Shown: one piece after another, positions 1 through 8,044 of the stretch | How the letters are laid out: the number at the start of each line of letters is the position of its first letter | How positions within the stretch are numbered: position 1 is the stretch's first letter | DNA from: Coriobacteriaceae bacterium | GTDB lineage: Bacteria; Actinomycetota; Coriobacteriia; Coriobacteriales; UMGS124 | Length of the DNA: 64,000 bases | NCBI GenBank assembly: GCA_019421015.1 | Contig: JAHZGC010000022.1 | Coordinates: forward strand, 1 to 64,000 | Direction of reading: 5' to 3' | Notes under the pieces: generated by a model | What the model was told of the DNA's origin: nothing | Database searches by the model: none | What the model saw: the letters and a program-made list of their open reading frames with translations, nothing else | Program-made: the position numbers and the translations under genes

Positions 1-1
1 C

Positions 2-1999
2 CTGGCGGGCAACCAGAACTGCGGCAAGACGACCCTGTTCAACCAGCTCACTGGCTCCAACCAGCACGTGGGCAACTTTCCCGGCGTGACGGTCGACCGC
101 AAGGACGGCAAAGTCCGCAACCATCCCGAGGCCACGGTGACCGACCTGCCGGGCATCTACTCGCTCTCGCCCTACACCAGCGAGGAGATCGTGACCCGTG
201 AGTTTTTGCTGACAGAGCGGCCGAGCGCAATCATCAACATCGTCGACGCGACGAACATTGAGCGCAACCTCTACCTCACGATGCAGTTGCTCGAACTCGA
301 CATACCCATGGTCATCGCCCTGAACATGATGGACGAGCTGCGGGCCAACGGCGGCAGCGTCGATGTAAACGCCCTCGAAGACGAGCTCGGCGTTCCCGTG
401 GTTCCCATCGCCGCCGCCAAGAACGAGGGCATTGACGAGCTGGTGGAGCACGCCATGAACGTCGCCCGCTACCAGGAGAAGCCCGCCCGCATCGACCTCT
501 GCCCCATAGACGACGACGCCTCCGGCGCTCCCCACCGCTGTATCCACGCCCTGACGCACCTCGTCGCCGACCACGCCCAGCGGGCCGGTCTTCCCGCACG
601 GTTTGCCGCCACCAAGCTGGTCGAGAACGACCCGCTCGTGGTGGAGGCCCTGCGCCTCGACGAGAACGAGACCGACGCCGTGGAGCACATCGTGCGGCAG
701 ATGGAGGAAGAGTCGGGCAAAGACCGTCTCGCCGCCCTTGCCGACATGCGCTTCAGCTACATAGAGGGAATCTGTGCCGACGCCGTCGCCCATCCCGTGG
801 AAAGCCGCGAGCACCGGCGCTCCGCCGCGATCGATCGCGTCCTCACGGGCCGCTACACGGCGCTCCCGGCCTTCCTGTGCATCATGGCCCTCGTGTTCTG
901 GCTCACCTTTGCCGTCGTCGGGCAGCCCCTTTCTGACCTGCTCGGCGAAGGGATCGACTGGCTCGGTACCAGGACCGGAGACGCCCTCGCCTCGCTCGAG
1001 GTGAACCCCGTCGTGCAGTCGTTGGTGGTCGACGGCATTTTTGGCGGCGTCGGGGCGGTCATGGCCTTCCTCCCCATCATCGTGACGCTCTTCTTCTTCC
1101 TCTCACTGCTCGAGGACTCGGGCTACATGGCCCGGGTTGCCTTCGTCATGGACAAGCTCCTCCGTAAGCTGGGCCTCTCCGGGCGCAGCTTTGTCCCGAT
1201 GCTCATCGGGTTCGGCTGCTCGGTGCCGGCCATCATGGCGACCCGCACCATCCCCTCTGAGCACGACCGCAAGATGACGATCATGCTCACCCCCTTCATG
1301 AGCTGCTCGGCCAAGCTTCCCATCTATGCCATGGTCTGTGCGGCGTTCTTCCCCCAAAACCCCGCGCTCGTCATGATCGCCCTGTACATCGGGGGTATGG
1401 CGGTGGGCGTGCTCGTGGCGCTCGTCTTTAAGCGCACCCTCCATCGCGGAGACCCGGTCCCCTTCGTCATGGAGCTTCCCAACTACCGCATGCCGAGCAT
1501 GCGCAACGTGGGGCTGCTCATCTGGGACAAGACCAAGGACTTCGTCCAGCGCGCGTTCACCGTCATCTTCATCGCCTCGCTCGTCGTCTGGTTCCTCGAG
1601 ACGTTCGACTGGCGGTTCAACGTGGTCGAGGACGGCACCGACAGCCTGCTGGCCATGCTCGGCGGCCTCATTGCCCCCCTCTTCGCCCCACTGGGCTTTG
1701 GCGACTGGCGCGTCTCCACGGCGCTGGTGACCGGGTTCGTCGCAAAAGAGAGCGTCGTGAGCACCCTCACGGTGCTCCTGGGCGGAAGCGTGGCCGCCCT
1801 GGGGACCCTCTTTACCCCTGCCACCGCCGTGGTGTTCCTCACCTTTGTGCTGCTCTACACCCCCTGCGTGGCCACCATCGCCACCGTGCGCAACGAGATC
1901 GGAGCCAAGGGGGCGTGGACCATGGTGCTCCTCCAGTGCGGCGTCGCCTGGGTCGTAGCCTTCATCGTGCGCCTCGCCGAGTTGACGCTGGGGATGTAG
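2..1999 (+). CDS. feoB: Ferrous iron transporter FeoB, 5' end cut by window
   Basis: FeoB is the inner-membrane Fe(II) transporter with a cytoplasmic G-protein domain. The frame is open from base 2 with no start codon, and the first residues already contain the P-loop GNQNCGKTT, so only a few residues are missing. Further G-domain motifs are visible (NFPGVT, DLPGIYSL, LNMMD), followed by an about 100-residue linker. The membrane half has FeoB core signatures (ARVAFVMDK, GFGCSVPAI, ATRTI). It ends at TAG 1997-1999. About 160 bp separate it from nrfA, and the FNR-type box lies in that gap, so the two are probably separate transcripts. FeoA would be expected upstream of the window. Family assignment is secure. 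Confidence 0.97.
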   Translation: MAGNQNCGKTTLFNQLTGSNQHVGNFPGVTVDRKDGKVRNHPEATVTDLPGIYSLSPYTSEEIVTREFLLTERPSAIINIVDATNIERNLYLTMQLLELDIPMVIALNMMDELRANGGSVDVNALEDELGVPVVPIAAAKNEGIDELVEHAMNVARYQEKPARIDLCPIDDDASGAPHRCIHALTHLVADHAQRAGLPARFAATKLVENDPLVVEALRLDENETDAVEHIVRQMEEESGKDRLAALADMRFSYIEGICADAVAHPVESREHRRSAAIDRVLTGRYTALPAFLCIMALVFWLTFAVVGQPLSDLLGEGIDWLGTRTGDALASLEVNPVVQSLVVDGIFGGVGAVMAFLPIIVTLFFFLSLLEDSGYMARVAFVMDKLLRKLGLSGRSFVPMLIGFGCSVPAIMATRTIPSEHDRKMTIMLTPFMSCSAKLPIYAMVCAAFFPQNPALVMIALYIGGMAVGVLVALVFKRTLHRGDPVPFVMELPNYRMPSMRNVGLLIWDKTKDFVQRAFTVIFIASLVVWFLETFDWRFNVVEDGTDSLLAMLGGLIAPLFAPLGFGDWRVSTALVTGFVAKESVVSTLTVLLGGSVAALGTLFTPATAVVFLTFVLLYTPCVATIATVRNEIGAKGAWTMVLLQCGVAWVVAFIVRLAELTLGM

Positions 2000-2054
2000 A
2001 CCCGCCGCGGCGCCCGCACAGGGGCCGCGTCAGAAACAGAAAAAACCTCGCGCC

Positions 2055-2070
2055 CTTGACTCACGTCAAG
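2055..2070. promoter_or_regulatory. FNR/DNR-type operator upstream of nrfA
   Basis: The perfect inverted repeat CTTGAC-TCAC-GTCAAG is centred at 2062.5. The core TTGAC-N4-GTCAA matches the architecture of FNR-family sites (TTGAT-N4-ATCAA) except for the innermost base pair. A weak extended -10 (AATCAT, 2092-2097) would place the start near 2104, with the box at about -41.5, the usual class II activator position. That spacing is inference from sequence. The likely binder is the Crp/FNR protein at 3560-4243. Confidence 0.75.
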
Positions 2071-2157
2071 GAACCTCGAAAATCTTCGTGGAATCATGGG
2101 TACAAGCCCGCTTAAGTTCGGCTTTGGGTTTGTGGGACACGGAGACTAGGAGGAGCT

Positions 2158-3396
2158 ATGACAAGCAAGGCCAGGAAGACCGTGGCGTGGGCCGGCGCAC
2201 TGCTGACGTCCGCCCTGATTGTCGGTACCGTGGCGACCGCCCCGTTCGGCGTCGCCGACACCGCCGACCAACAGGGGACCACCGACGCCGCCGCCATCAT
2301 CGCCGACGCCGACATCAAGTCGTCCGGCGAGTGGAAGGACACCTACCCCAACGAGTTCGAGACGTTCATGATGAACGACCAGAACGTCGAGGACGTCGAC
2401 TACAACAAGGAGTTCCCGTTCCTGGCCACGCTCTACGCTGGCAACGCCTTCTCGACCGACTACATGGGTGCCCGCGGCCACACCTACGCCCTTGAGGACG
2501 TGGCGGCCACCGAACGCCCCCACAAGCTCGCCAACTGCCTCTCGTGCAAGACGCCGCAGATGAACGCCCTCATCGCCTCTGGCGACACCGGCGTCTACAC
2601 ACTTCCCTTCGAAGACGTGCTCGAGCTGTGCGAAGAGCCCGTGGGCTGCTACACCTGCCACGAGAACACCGGCAGCGACCTGGTGGTGACCAACGTCTTC
2701 TTGAACGACGCCCTGGGCGCCGACGTCGACGAGGTCCCGGCCGCCGACAAGGTCTGCGGCCAGTGCCACGACGAGTACTACTTTGATCCCGAGACCAAGG
2801 CCACGACGCTCCCCTACACGAGTCTCGACACCATGACCCCCGAGGCCATTCTCGCCTACTACAACGACATGGGCTTCTCGGACTACACCGATCCCAAGAC
2901 CGGCATCGAATTCGTCAAGGTGCAACACCCCGACTTCGAGACCGTCCTGGGCGAGGGCAACAAGATGGCCGCCATGGGCTACACCTGCGCCAGCTGCCAC
3001 ATGGGCACCTCGACCGACGCCGACGGCAACGAGTTCGCCAACCACAACCTCGTGAGCCCGCTCGACAACGAGCAGCTCATCGCCGACGACTGCTCCAAGT
3101 GCCACAAGGACCTCAAGGGCGAGGTCGAGGCCATCCAGAAGGCCGTGGGCGACCGCGTGAACACCATCGGCCAGCGTCTGGCCGACCTGACCGACAAGAT
3201 CGCCGAGGCCAAGGACGCCGGCACCATCTCTGACGACGACTTTGCCAAGATCGCCGACCTCGACCGCACCGCGGTCTACTACTGGGACTTCGTGTTCGTT
3301 GAGAACGGCGATGGCGCGCACAACTCCGCGCTCGCCAACGACTGCCTCGACAAGGCCGAGGCCGCTGCCGACGAGATTGACGCCCTGCTCGCCTAG
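2158..3396 (+). CDS. nrfA: Ammonia-forming cytochrome c nitrite reductase NrfA
   Basis: This periplasmic pentahaem enzyme reduces nitrite to ammonium with six electrons. The 412-residue protein starts with an N-terminal signal segment (residues 5-30). It has five haem motifs: CLSCK (127-131, the lysine-ligated catalytic haem), CYTCH (164-168), CGQCH (200-204), CASCH (277-281) and CSKCH (312-316). After haem 3 it carries the active-site Tyr region DEYYF, and KVQHP (254-258) supplies the Lys/Gln/His expected at the calcium and active sites. Start ATG 2158 follows AGGAGGAGCT. No NrfH or NrfBCD partner lies beside it, so the electron donor is encoded elsewhere or is unusual. An FNR-type box sits about 90 bp upstream and a strong terminator follows. 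Confidence 0.97.
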   Translation: MTSKARKTVAWAGALLTSALIVGTVATAPFGVADTADQQGTTDAAAIIADADIKSSGEWKDTYPNEFETFMMNDQNVEDVDYNKEFPFLATLYAGNAFSTDYMGARGHTYALEDVAATERPHKLANCLSCKTPQMNALIASGDTGVYTLPFEDVLELCEEPVGCYTCHENTGSDLVVTNVFLNDALGADVDEVPAADKVCGQCHDEYYFDPETKATTLPYTSLDTMTPEAILAYYNDMGFSDYTDPKTGIEFVKVQHPDFETVLGEGNKMAAMGYTCASCHMGTSTDADGNEFANHNLVSPLDNEQLIADDCSKCHKDLKGEVEAIQKAVGDRVNTIGQRLADLTDKIAEAKDAGTISDDDFAKIADLDRTAVYYWDFVFVENGDGAHNSALANDCLDKAEAAADEIDALLA

Positions 3397-3500
3397 GGCG
3401 AAACACAAAATCGCTGCCGCAAGGCGCGCGAGGGCGCGGTGTGCTGGAGCACATAGGCCCGAGCGGAACGCGGCGGCAGTGATTTTGAGGATTGCTATAG
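3397..3500 (+). repeat. Dispersed ~105-bp palindromic repeat, copy A
   Basis: This starts directly after the nrfA stop codon. The outer inverted arms are AAAATCGCTGCCGC (3407-3420) and GCGGCAGTGATTTT (3473-3486). The core carries the family signature AAGGCGCGCGAGGGCGCGG, then TGTGCT...GCACATA, then GAGCGGAACGCGG. The same core recurs at 6769-6874 (inverted), 37650-37757 and 40953-41060. Confidence 0.85.
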
Positions 3501-3520
3501 GGTTCAGGCACGCACAGGCG

Positions 3521-3549
3521 AGCCCCCGGCCAAGTGCCGGGGGCTTTTT
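3521..3549 (+). terminator. Rho-independent terminator after nrfA
   Basis: Perfect 10-bp stem AGCCCCCGGC / GCCGGGGGCT with a 5-nt loop, followed by TTTTG. It ends the nrfA transcript just before the convergent regulator gene. Confidence 0.9.
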
Positions 3550-3559
3550 GATACCGCGT

Positions 3560-4243
3560 TTACAGCTGCGCGTACTCGCGCAGCCCCGTCTCGTCGAGGA
3601 CGCGCACGGTCCGGCCGTCGGTCTGCACCAGGCCCGAGGAGCGCAGGGTGCCTAGGGCCCGCGACAGGGTCTCGGGCACCGTGGCGAGCATCTCGGCCAG
3701 GGAGGTCTTGGTCATCTCCAGCTCCACCGACCCCGACCCTTCGAGCCGTCGGCAGAGCAGGCGGGCGAGCCGCACCGGCACCGGGTAGAGCAGCTCGCGT
3801 AGAAACTCCGTCTGCCGCACGGAGGAATGGGCCAACGAGCGCGCCATGGCCAGGGCGAACGTGGGGTTTTCCTCAAGAAGGCTCCGCACCGCCCCGATGG
3901 GCACGACCACCACCTCGCTGGGCCTCATGACCTCGACCACCCCCACGTGGGGACGGTCGTTGAAGGCCGCCGCACAGCCGAACGACGTCACCGGGTAGGT
4001 GTTGTTCAGCAGCATGCGCTTGCCGTCTGGGCTGCAGAGGCTTCGGGTGAGATACCCCTTGGTCAGGATAAAGACCGAGGTCACGGGGGCCTCGTCGTGG
4101 AGCAGCACCTCGTGGGCCGCAAGCCGGCGCACCGACGACGCCCCCACAAGCCGGGCAATCCCGCCCTCGTCGAGAACGTCGTAGGGCCGTATCCCCGCCA
4201 ACACGTCGCGTACGAGCGCCGCCTCGGCGCAGCTCGCCTCCAT
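3560..4243 (-). CDS. Crp/FNR-family transcriptional regulator
   Basis: 227 residues: N-terminal cyclic-nucleotide-binding-like sensor domain (about 20-130), dimerisation helix (about 130-155) and a C-terminal winged HTH (about 175-215). The recognition helix reads PETLSRALGTL, with Glu191, Ser194 and Arg195 in the E--SR arrangement that FNR-type proteins use to read TTGA half-sites. It lacks the FNR N-terminal iron-sulfur cysteine cluster, so it is closer to DNR/HcpR-type haem or nitrosative sensors; that sub-assignment is inference. It is convergent with nrfA and lies 16 bp downstream of apbE on the same strand, so the two are probably co-transcribed. The TTGAC-N4-GTCAA box before nrfA is its likely target. 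Confidence 0.9.
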   Translation of the reverse strand: MEASCAEAALVRDVLAGIRPYDVLDEGGIARLVGASSVRRLAAHEVLLHDEAPVTSVFILTKGYLTRSLCSPDGKRMLLNNTYPVTSFGCAAAFNDRPHVGVVEVMRPSEVVVVPIGAVRSLLEENPTFALAMARSLAHSSVRQTEFLRELLYPVPVRLARLLCRRLEGSGSVELEMTKTSLAEMLATVPETLSRALGTLRSSGLVQTDGRTVRVLDETGLREYAQL

Positions 4244-4259
4244 GATGGGCCTCCTCCCC

Positions 4260-5312
4260 CTAGCGGGCCGGCTCGATTATCTGGACGCGGCCCTCCAACC
4301 CGCTCGTCAGATGCACCGCGTCGTCGGTCCCGATGACGATGGCCTCAAGCTGGGGGTGCTCCTCCACAAAGGCGAGCGCCCCCTCCACGCCCAGCGCGAA
4401 CAGCGTGGTGGAGAAGCCGTCGCCGTCAAGGGACTTCTTGCTCACGATGGTGGCGCCGCCCACATCGGTCTTGACGGGCATGCCGTCTTTAGGGTCGAGG
4501 ATGTGGTGGTAGAACACGCCGTCCTTGGTGAAGTTGCGTTCATAGAGGCCGCTCGTGACCACCGAACGGTTCACCGCGGTCACCACGGCGCGCATCTTTG
4601 AGGGTTCGCGGGGGTCGCGCACCCCGATGCGCCAGGGGCTGCCGTCGGTCTTGGATCCCACGGTGAGCACGTTGCCCCCCAGGTTCACGAAGGCGCTGTC
4701 GCAGCCGTGCTTCCGCAGCACGTCGGCCAAAGCGTCGGCGATATACCCTTTGGCAATGCCGCCCAGGTCGATGCGGGCGTGAGGGTCGGCAAGGCGCGCG
4801 GTACCGGCAACGCGGTCGACCTCGATCATGCGCCAGTCCACATGCCTCAGAGCCTCGTCGAGCTCCTCGCGTGCGGGAACGACACCCTCGTGGAAGTCCC
4901 ACAACGGCGTGACCGACCCCATGGTGACGTCGAACACGCCACCGGAGGCCTCAGAATAGTCACGGGCCTTCTCCACAAGGTCCAGCGTGCTGGGAGAGAG
5001 CGCCACCCACTCGCCGTGGGCGTCGTTGAGCTTGCTGACCTCGCTCGTGGGGCGCGTGCGCGAGAGACTCATCTCGAAGTCGATGGCGGTGTCGCGCAGG
5101 TCGACCAACGCGGCGTCGAGCTCCTCGGCGCTCAGGCCGCGCGAGCCCGGGAACGCCTTGACCGACACCTGGGTGTTGTAGATGGGAAGCAGGATCTGCC
5201 GCGAGCCGTCGGGCACCCCGCTTGGCTTGATGAGGCGGATAACGGCGTCGAGGTCTATGGACGAGAGGTCCACGGGCGCCTTGTTCACTTGCTGCTCGGT
5301 ATTCTGGGCCAC
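4260..5312 (-). CDS. apbE: FAD:protein FMN transferase (ApbE family)
   Basis: ApbE attaches FMN to Ser/Thr of target flavoproteins such as FMN-binding-domain reductases and Rnf/Nqr subunits. The 350-residue protein has the family motifs FEMSLSRTRPTSEVSKLN, a GGVFDVTMG segment, IDLGGIAKGYIAD, VNLGGNV, HHILDPKDGMP and a DGDGFSTTLFALG metal-binding segment. Unlike many ApbE proteins it has no signal peptide or lipobox; the first 50 residues are polar. It may therefore act in the cytosol, or the start may be misjudged. It is the upstream gene of a pair with the Crp/FNR regulator. That hints the regulator and flavinylation serve the same anaerobic respiration regime, but no flavinylated target is visible here. 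Confidence 0.93.
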   Translation of the reverse strand: MAQNTEQQVNKAPVDLSSIDLDAVIRLIKPSGVPDGSRQILLPIYNTQVSVKAFPGSRGLSAEELDAALVDLRDTAIDFEMSLSRTRPTSEVSKLNDAHGEWVALSPSTLDLVEKARDYSEASGGVFDVTMGSVTPLWDFHEGVVPAREELDEALRHVDWRMIEVDRVAGTARLADPHARIDLGGIAKGYIADALADVLRKHGCDSAFVNLGGNVLTVGSKTDGSPWRIGVRDPREPSKMRAVVTAVNRSVVTSGLYERNFTKDGVFYHHILDPKDGMPVKTDVGGATIVSKKSLDGDGFSTTLFALGVEGALAFVEEHPQLEAIVIGTDDAVHLTSGLEGRVQIIEPAR

Positions 5313-5440
5313 TCACACCACTTCCCCGGTCGCGTCGGCACGTCCGCCCCATTGTACGCCAAGCGCGACGGCGTGGCGCGCGGCATGCGCCTGACAGCGG
5401 AGAAGCCCCAGGGTTCAGGGAACGACCCCCGCGCCGGAGG

Positions 5441-6730
5441 TCACTGCCAGCGAGGCAGGCCGCCGAAGGTCTGGCGCACGGCGTCCAACAGCTGGCCGTA
5501 GCTCGGAATCTGGTTGCATTCGTACAGCGAGAGCTTTATGGTGGGCAGGAACGCGAGCACGGCGGCGACGGCGAAGTAGGGGGCCAGGGGAAGCCCAAAG
5601 GCCTCGACGCCCAGCAGGAACGACCCCACCGGCGTGTTCGTGGTGGCCGAGAAGATCGCGACGAGACCGATGGCGGCGCAGACGCCGGGCTCGACCCCCA
5701 TAAGGTGCCCCACGGTGCAGCCGGCGCACGCCCCGATGGTCATGGACGGGGTAAGCTCGCCGCCTTTGAAGCCGACACCGATGACCAGGGCCGTGACCAC
5801 GAGCTTGCCGACGAAGTCCCACGTGGCGGCCTCGCCGTGGAGCGCCGTCCTCATAAGGGCGTCTCCCGGCCCCGCATACGGGAGCAAGCCGCCCAGGTTC
5901 ACCAGCAGCGCGATGGCGGCCCCCAGAACCACGAGCCGCGACACCGCGTCTTTGAACAGCGTGCCGGCCGCCTTGCGCACCGCACGGATGGCCAGACAGT
6001 ACAGGACCCCTGCCACCGTGGCGACCGCAACCACGGCCAGGCAGGCCTCCCACATGACCCCGACGTCGGCCAGGGGGGTGAGGTCGAGCCAGGAGTCGGC
6101 CGGCATAAAGCGATCGGCGACGGGGTACCCCGTCAGGGCAGACACGAGCACCGCCAGGCCGCGACGCAGGTCGGCATGGGTACGCGCAAGCTCAATGACG
6201 AAGAGCGTGGAGCACAGCGGCGCAAAAAGCAGGGCTGAGAACGCCCCGGCCATGCCGCAGAGAATGAACGTCCCGTCGCTCGAGCCCTCCTTAAAGACGT
6301 CTGCAACGCCTTTTTGGGTCCGAGTCCAGCGCCCGATGCCCGAGCCCAAGGCTCCCCCCAGCTCGAGCACGGCCGCCTCCTGGCCGGCCGACCCGCCGAA
6401 CATGTTGGTCATGGTGGTGCCGAACACGATGGCGGGCGCGACGACGGGCGCGACCGCGGCGTCGGTGCGCGCCGCCGCGACCACGGTGTTGGTGGTGACG
6501 GTCCAGGGCACCTTGAGAACGCGGTACACCCCTATCGTGAGCAACCCCCCCAGCGGGAGCAGCCAGCCGAATACCGGACCCTGTTCCATGACCTTGGCGG
6601 CCAGGACCAGGGCGTAGGCGAGCATCACGGTGCCGAAGCCCGCCACCAACCCGATGACCGTCGCCGTGACGGCCCACACGAACGCCCGTTTGATACGAGC
6701 TGCCCAGGTCCCATCCGTGCTGCCGTCCAT
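5441..6730 (-). CDS. ClC-family anion channel/antiporter, possibly fluoride-type
   Basis: 429-residue polytopic membrane protein of the chloride-channel (ClC) fold. The first selectivity-filter region reads FGGSAGQEAAVLELGGALG in place of the canonical GREGP, and the later filter region reads GVGFKGGELTPSMTIGA in place of GGIFAP. The GGExTP form resembles what I recall of fluoride-exporting CLC-F proteins, so fluoride/proton antiport is plausible but not proven. Start ATG 6730 is preceded by a repeat-bearing intergenic region shared with the divergent 6998 gene. It stands alone, leftward, 128 bp upstream of apbE. Confidence 0.85.
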   Translation of the reverse strand: MDGSTDGTWAARIKRAFVWAVTATVIGLVAGFGTVMLAYALVLAAKVMEQGPVFGWLLPLGGLLTIGVYRVLKVPWTVTTNTVVAAARTDAAVAPVVAPAIVFGTTMTNMFGGSAGQEAAVLELGGALGSGIGRWTRTQKGVADVFKEGSSDGTFILCGMAGAFSALLFAPLCSTLFVIELARTHADLRRGLAVLVSALTGYPVADRFMPADSWLDLTPLADVGVMWEACLAVVAVATVAGVLYCLAIRAVRKAAGTLFKDAVSRLVVLGAAIALLVNLGGLLPYAGPGDALMRTALHGEAATWDFVGKLVVTALVIGVGFKGGELTPSMTIGACAGCTVGHLMGVEPGVCAAIGLVAIFSATTNTPVGSFLLGVEAFGLPLAPYFAVAAVLAFLPTIKLSLYECNQIPSYGQLLDAVRQTFGGLPRWQ

Positions 6731-6768
6731 AGCCTGCCCACCGTCCTACCCGGCGCCGCCAGCCGCAC

Positions 6769-6874
6769 CTATAGCAATCCTCAGAATTGCTGCCACTGCG
6801 TTTCGTTCGGGCTTATGTGCCCCAGCACACCGCGCCCTCGCGCGCCTTGTGGCAGCAATTCTGTGTTTCGCCCC
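6769..6874 (-). repeat. Dispersed palindromic repeat, copy B (inverted)
   Basis: Same family as the repeat after nrfA but in the opposite orientation. The arms CAGAATTGCTGCCA (6782-6795) and TGGCAGCAATTCTG (6850-6863) are perfect complements. Between them lies the core GCTTATGTGCCCCAGCACAC followed by CGCGCCCTCGCGCGCCTT. This is the only copy between two divergent genes rather than at a stop codon. Confidence 0.85.
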
Positions 6875-6997
6875 AAAACCCACAGGGTGCGCGTATATTG
6901 TTTGAAGTTATGCCCGCTCCCCCGTCCGGGGAATACACGTCGCACGGGGGCGGAACCATATCTCCGTCTTAGCTTCTGACCGAGCAAGGAGGACGCC

Positions 6998-7369
6998 ATG
7001 AGGTTCGTTTTACAGTGGATTCTGACCGGTGTCGCCGTGAGCATCGCCGTGGTGCTGGTGCCGGGCATCAGCGTGGTGGGGACCCAATGGGTGGCCGTGT
7101 TCCTGACCGCCCTTGTGCTCTCGCTCATCGACATGTCGATCAAGCCGGTCCTACAGCTGCTCTCGCTTCCTGTGACCATCCTGACATTAGGCGTGTTCGC
7201 CCTAATCTTGAACGCCCTGCTGCTGGAGCTCGCCTCCTGGCTCACGGTGAACCTCTTTGGGTCGGGCATCGTGATCCACGGGTTCTGGTGGGCGCTGCTG
7301 GGGTCGGTCATCATCAGCATTGCCCTGGCCATCATCAACGCACTCACCGGCGGCCTGGCAAAGGACTAG
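6998..7369 (+). CDS. Four-helix membrane protein, phage holin superfamily IV-like
   Basis: 123 residues with four hydrophobic helices and little else, matching the small bacterial 4-TM phage holin superfamily IV (YvlD-like) proteins, which are chromosomal membrane proteins of unknown role. Start ATG 6998 follows AAGGAGGACGCC. The HD-domain gene begins 2 bp after its stop, so the two are co-transcribed. Nothing around suggests a prophage, so a lytic holin role is unlikely. Confidence 0.8.
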   Translation: MRFVLQWILTGVAVSIAVVLVPGISVVGTQWVAVFLTALVLSLIDMSIKPVLQLLSLPVTILTLGVFALILNALLLELASWLTVNLFGSGIVIHGFWWALLGSVIISIALAIINALTGGLAKD

Positions 7370-7371
7370 CG

Positions 7372-8010
7372 GTGAGCAGGGCACTCCGTGGCGGGAAGGC
7401 CCCCACCGTCCCAGCGGACGACCGAGACGACGAGGAGTTCTTCGCCCTCGCCCGTTCGGTCATCGAAGCCGGCCGCATGCGCGAGTCGGCGGCCCACCGG
7501 CAGCACGGCACCACCTCGACCCTGCTCCACTGCATCGCCGTCGCCTATGAGGCGAACGGCCTTGCCAAGCGCTTCGCCATGGACGACACGCGCCGTGCCG
7601 AGGTGGTGCGGGCCGCCCTCCTTCACGACTACTACCTCTACGACTGGCACGACGGGGAGAGCTGGCACCGCCTCCATGGCCTGAGGCACGGGCGCTTTGC
7701 CGCAGAGAACGCCCGCAGGGACTACCCCGACCTGACGCCGGACGAGGAAGACGCCATCCGGCGTCATATGTTCCCACTGACCCCCGTGCCGCCTGCAAGC
7801 TCCGTCGGCTGGGTGGTCACCCTGGCCGACAAGCGGTGCGCCGGCTACGAGACCCGCACGCGCGGCACGCAGGCCTACGGGGAGCTCCGGGCCAAGTGCT
7901 CCCGCTTTCTGCCCGACATCCCCGTCGACCTGCCACCCGCCGGGCCTTCTCAGACAGTCTCATCCGCATCCGGGCCGTCCAATCCCCCGGCCTCCGGCAC
8001 CGTTCGCTAG
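7372..8010 (+). CDS. HD-domain phosphohydrolase-like protein
   Basis: 212 residues from GTG 7372, chosen because it sits 2 bp after the preceding stop; the longer open frame upstream overlaps the holin-like gene. Residues about 60-160 show an HD-type metal site: LLHDYYLYD with the HD pair, then LRHGRFAA, RRHMFPLT and LADK, typical of YfbR/RelA-like HD hydrolases. The C-terminal 35 residues are Pro/Ser-rich and probably disordered. Substrate unknown. It lies between two membrane-protein genes on the same strand. Confidence 0.8.
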   Translation: MSRALRGGKAPTVPADDRDDEEFFALARSVIEAGRMRESAAHRQHGTTSTLLHCIAVAYEANGLAKRFAMDDTRRAEVVRAALLHDYYLYDWHDGESWHRLHGLRHGRFAAENARRDYPDLTPDEEDAIRRHMFPLTPVPPASSVGWVVTLADKRCAGYETRTRGTQAYGELRAKCSRFLPDIPVDLPPAGPSQTVSSASGPSNPPASGTVR

Positions 8011-8044
8011 CACCGCCCCCGCCGCGTTTTTGGAGGAACCAGCC

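Noticed and set aside
2146..3408. 420-residue open frame antisense to nrfA
   Set aside because: Val/Gly-rich mirror of nrfA codon bias; five haem motifs prove the plus-strand gene.
6998..7369. Prophage holin
   Set aside because: The protein is of the holin-like superfamily, but no endolysin or other phage gene is near; treated as a chromosomal membrane protein.
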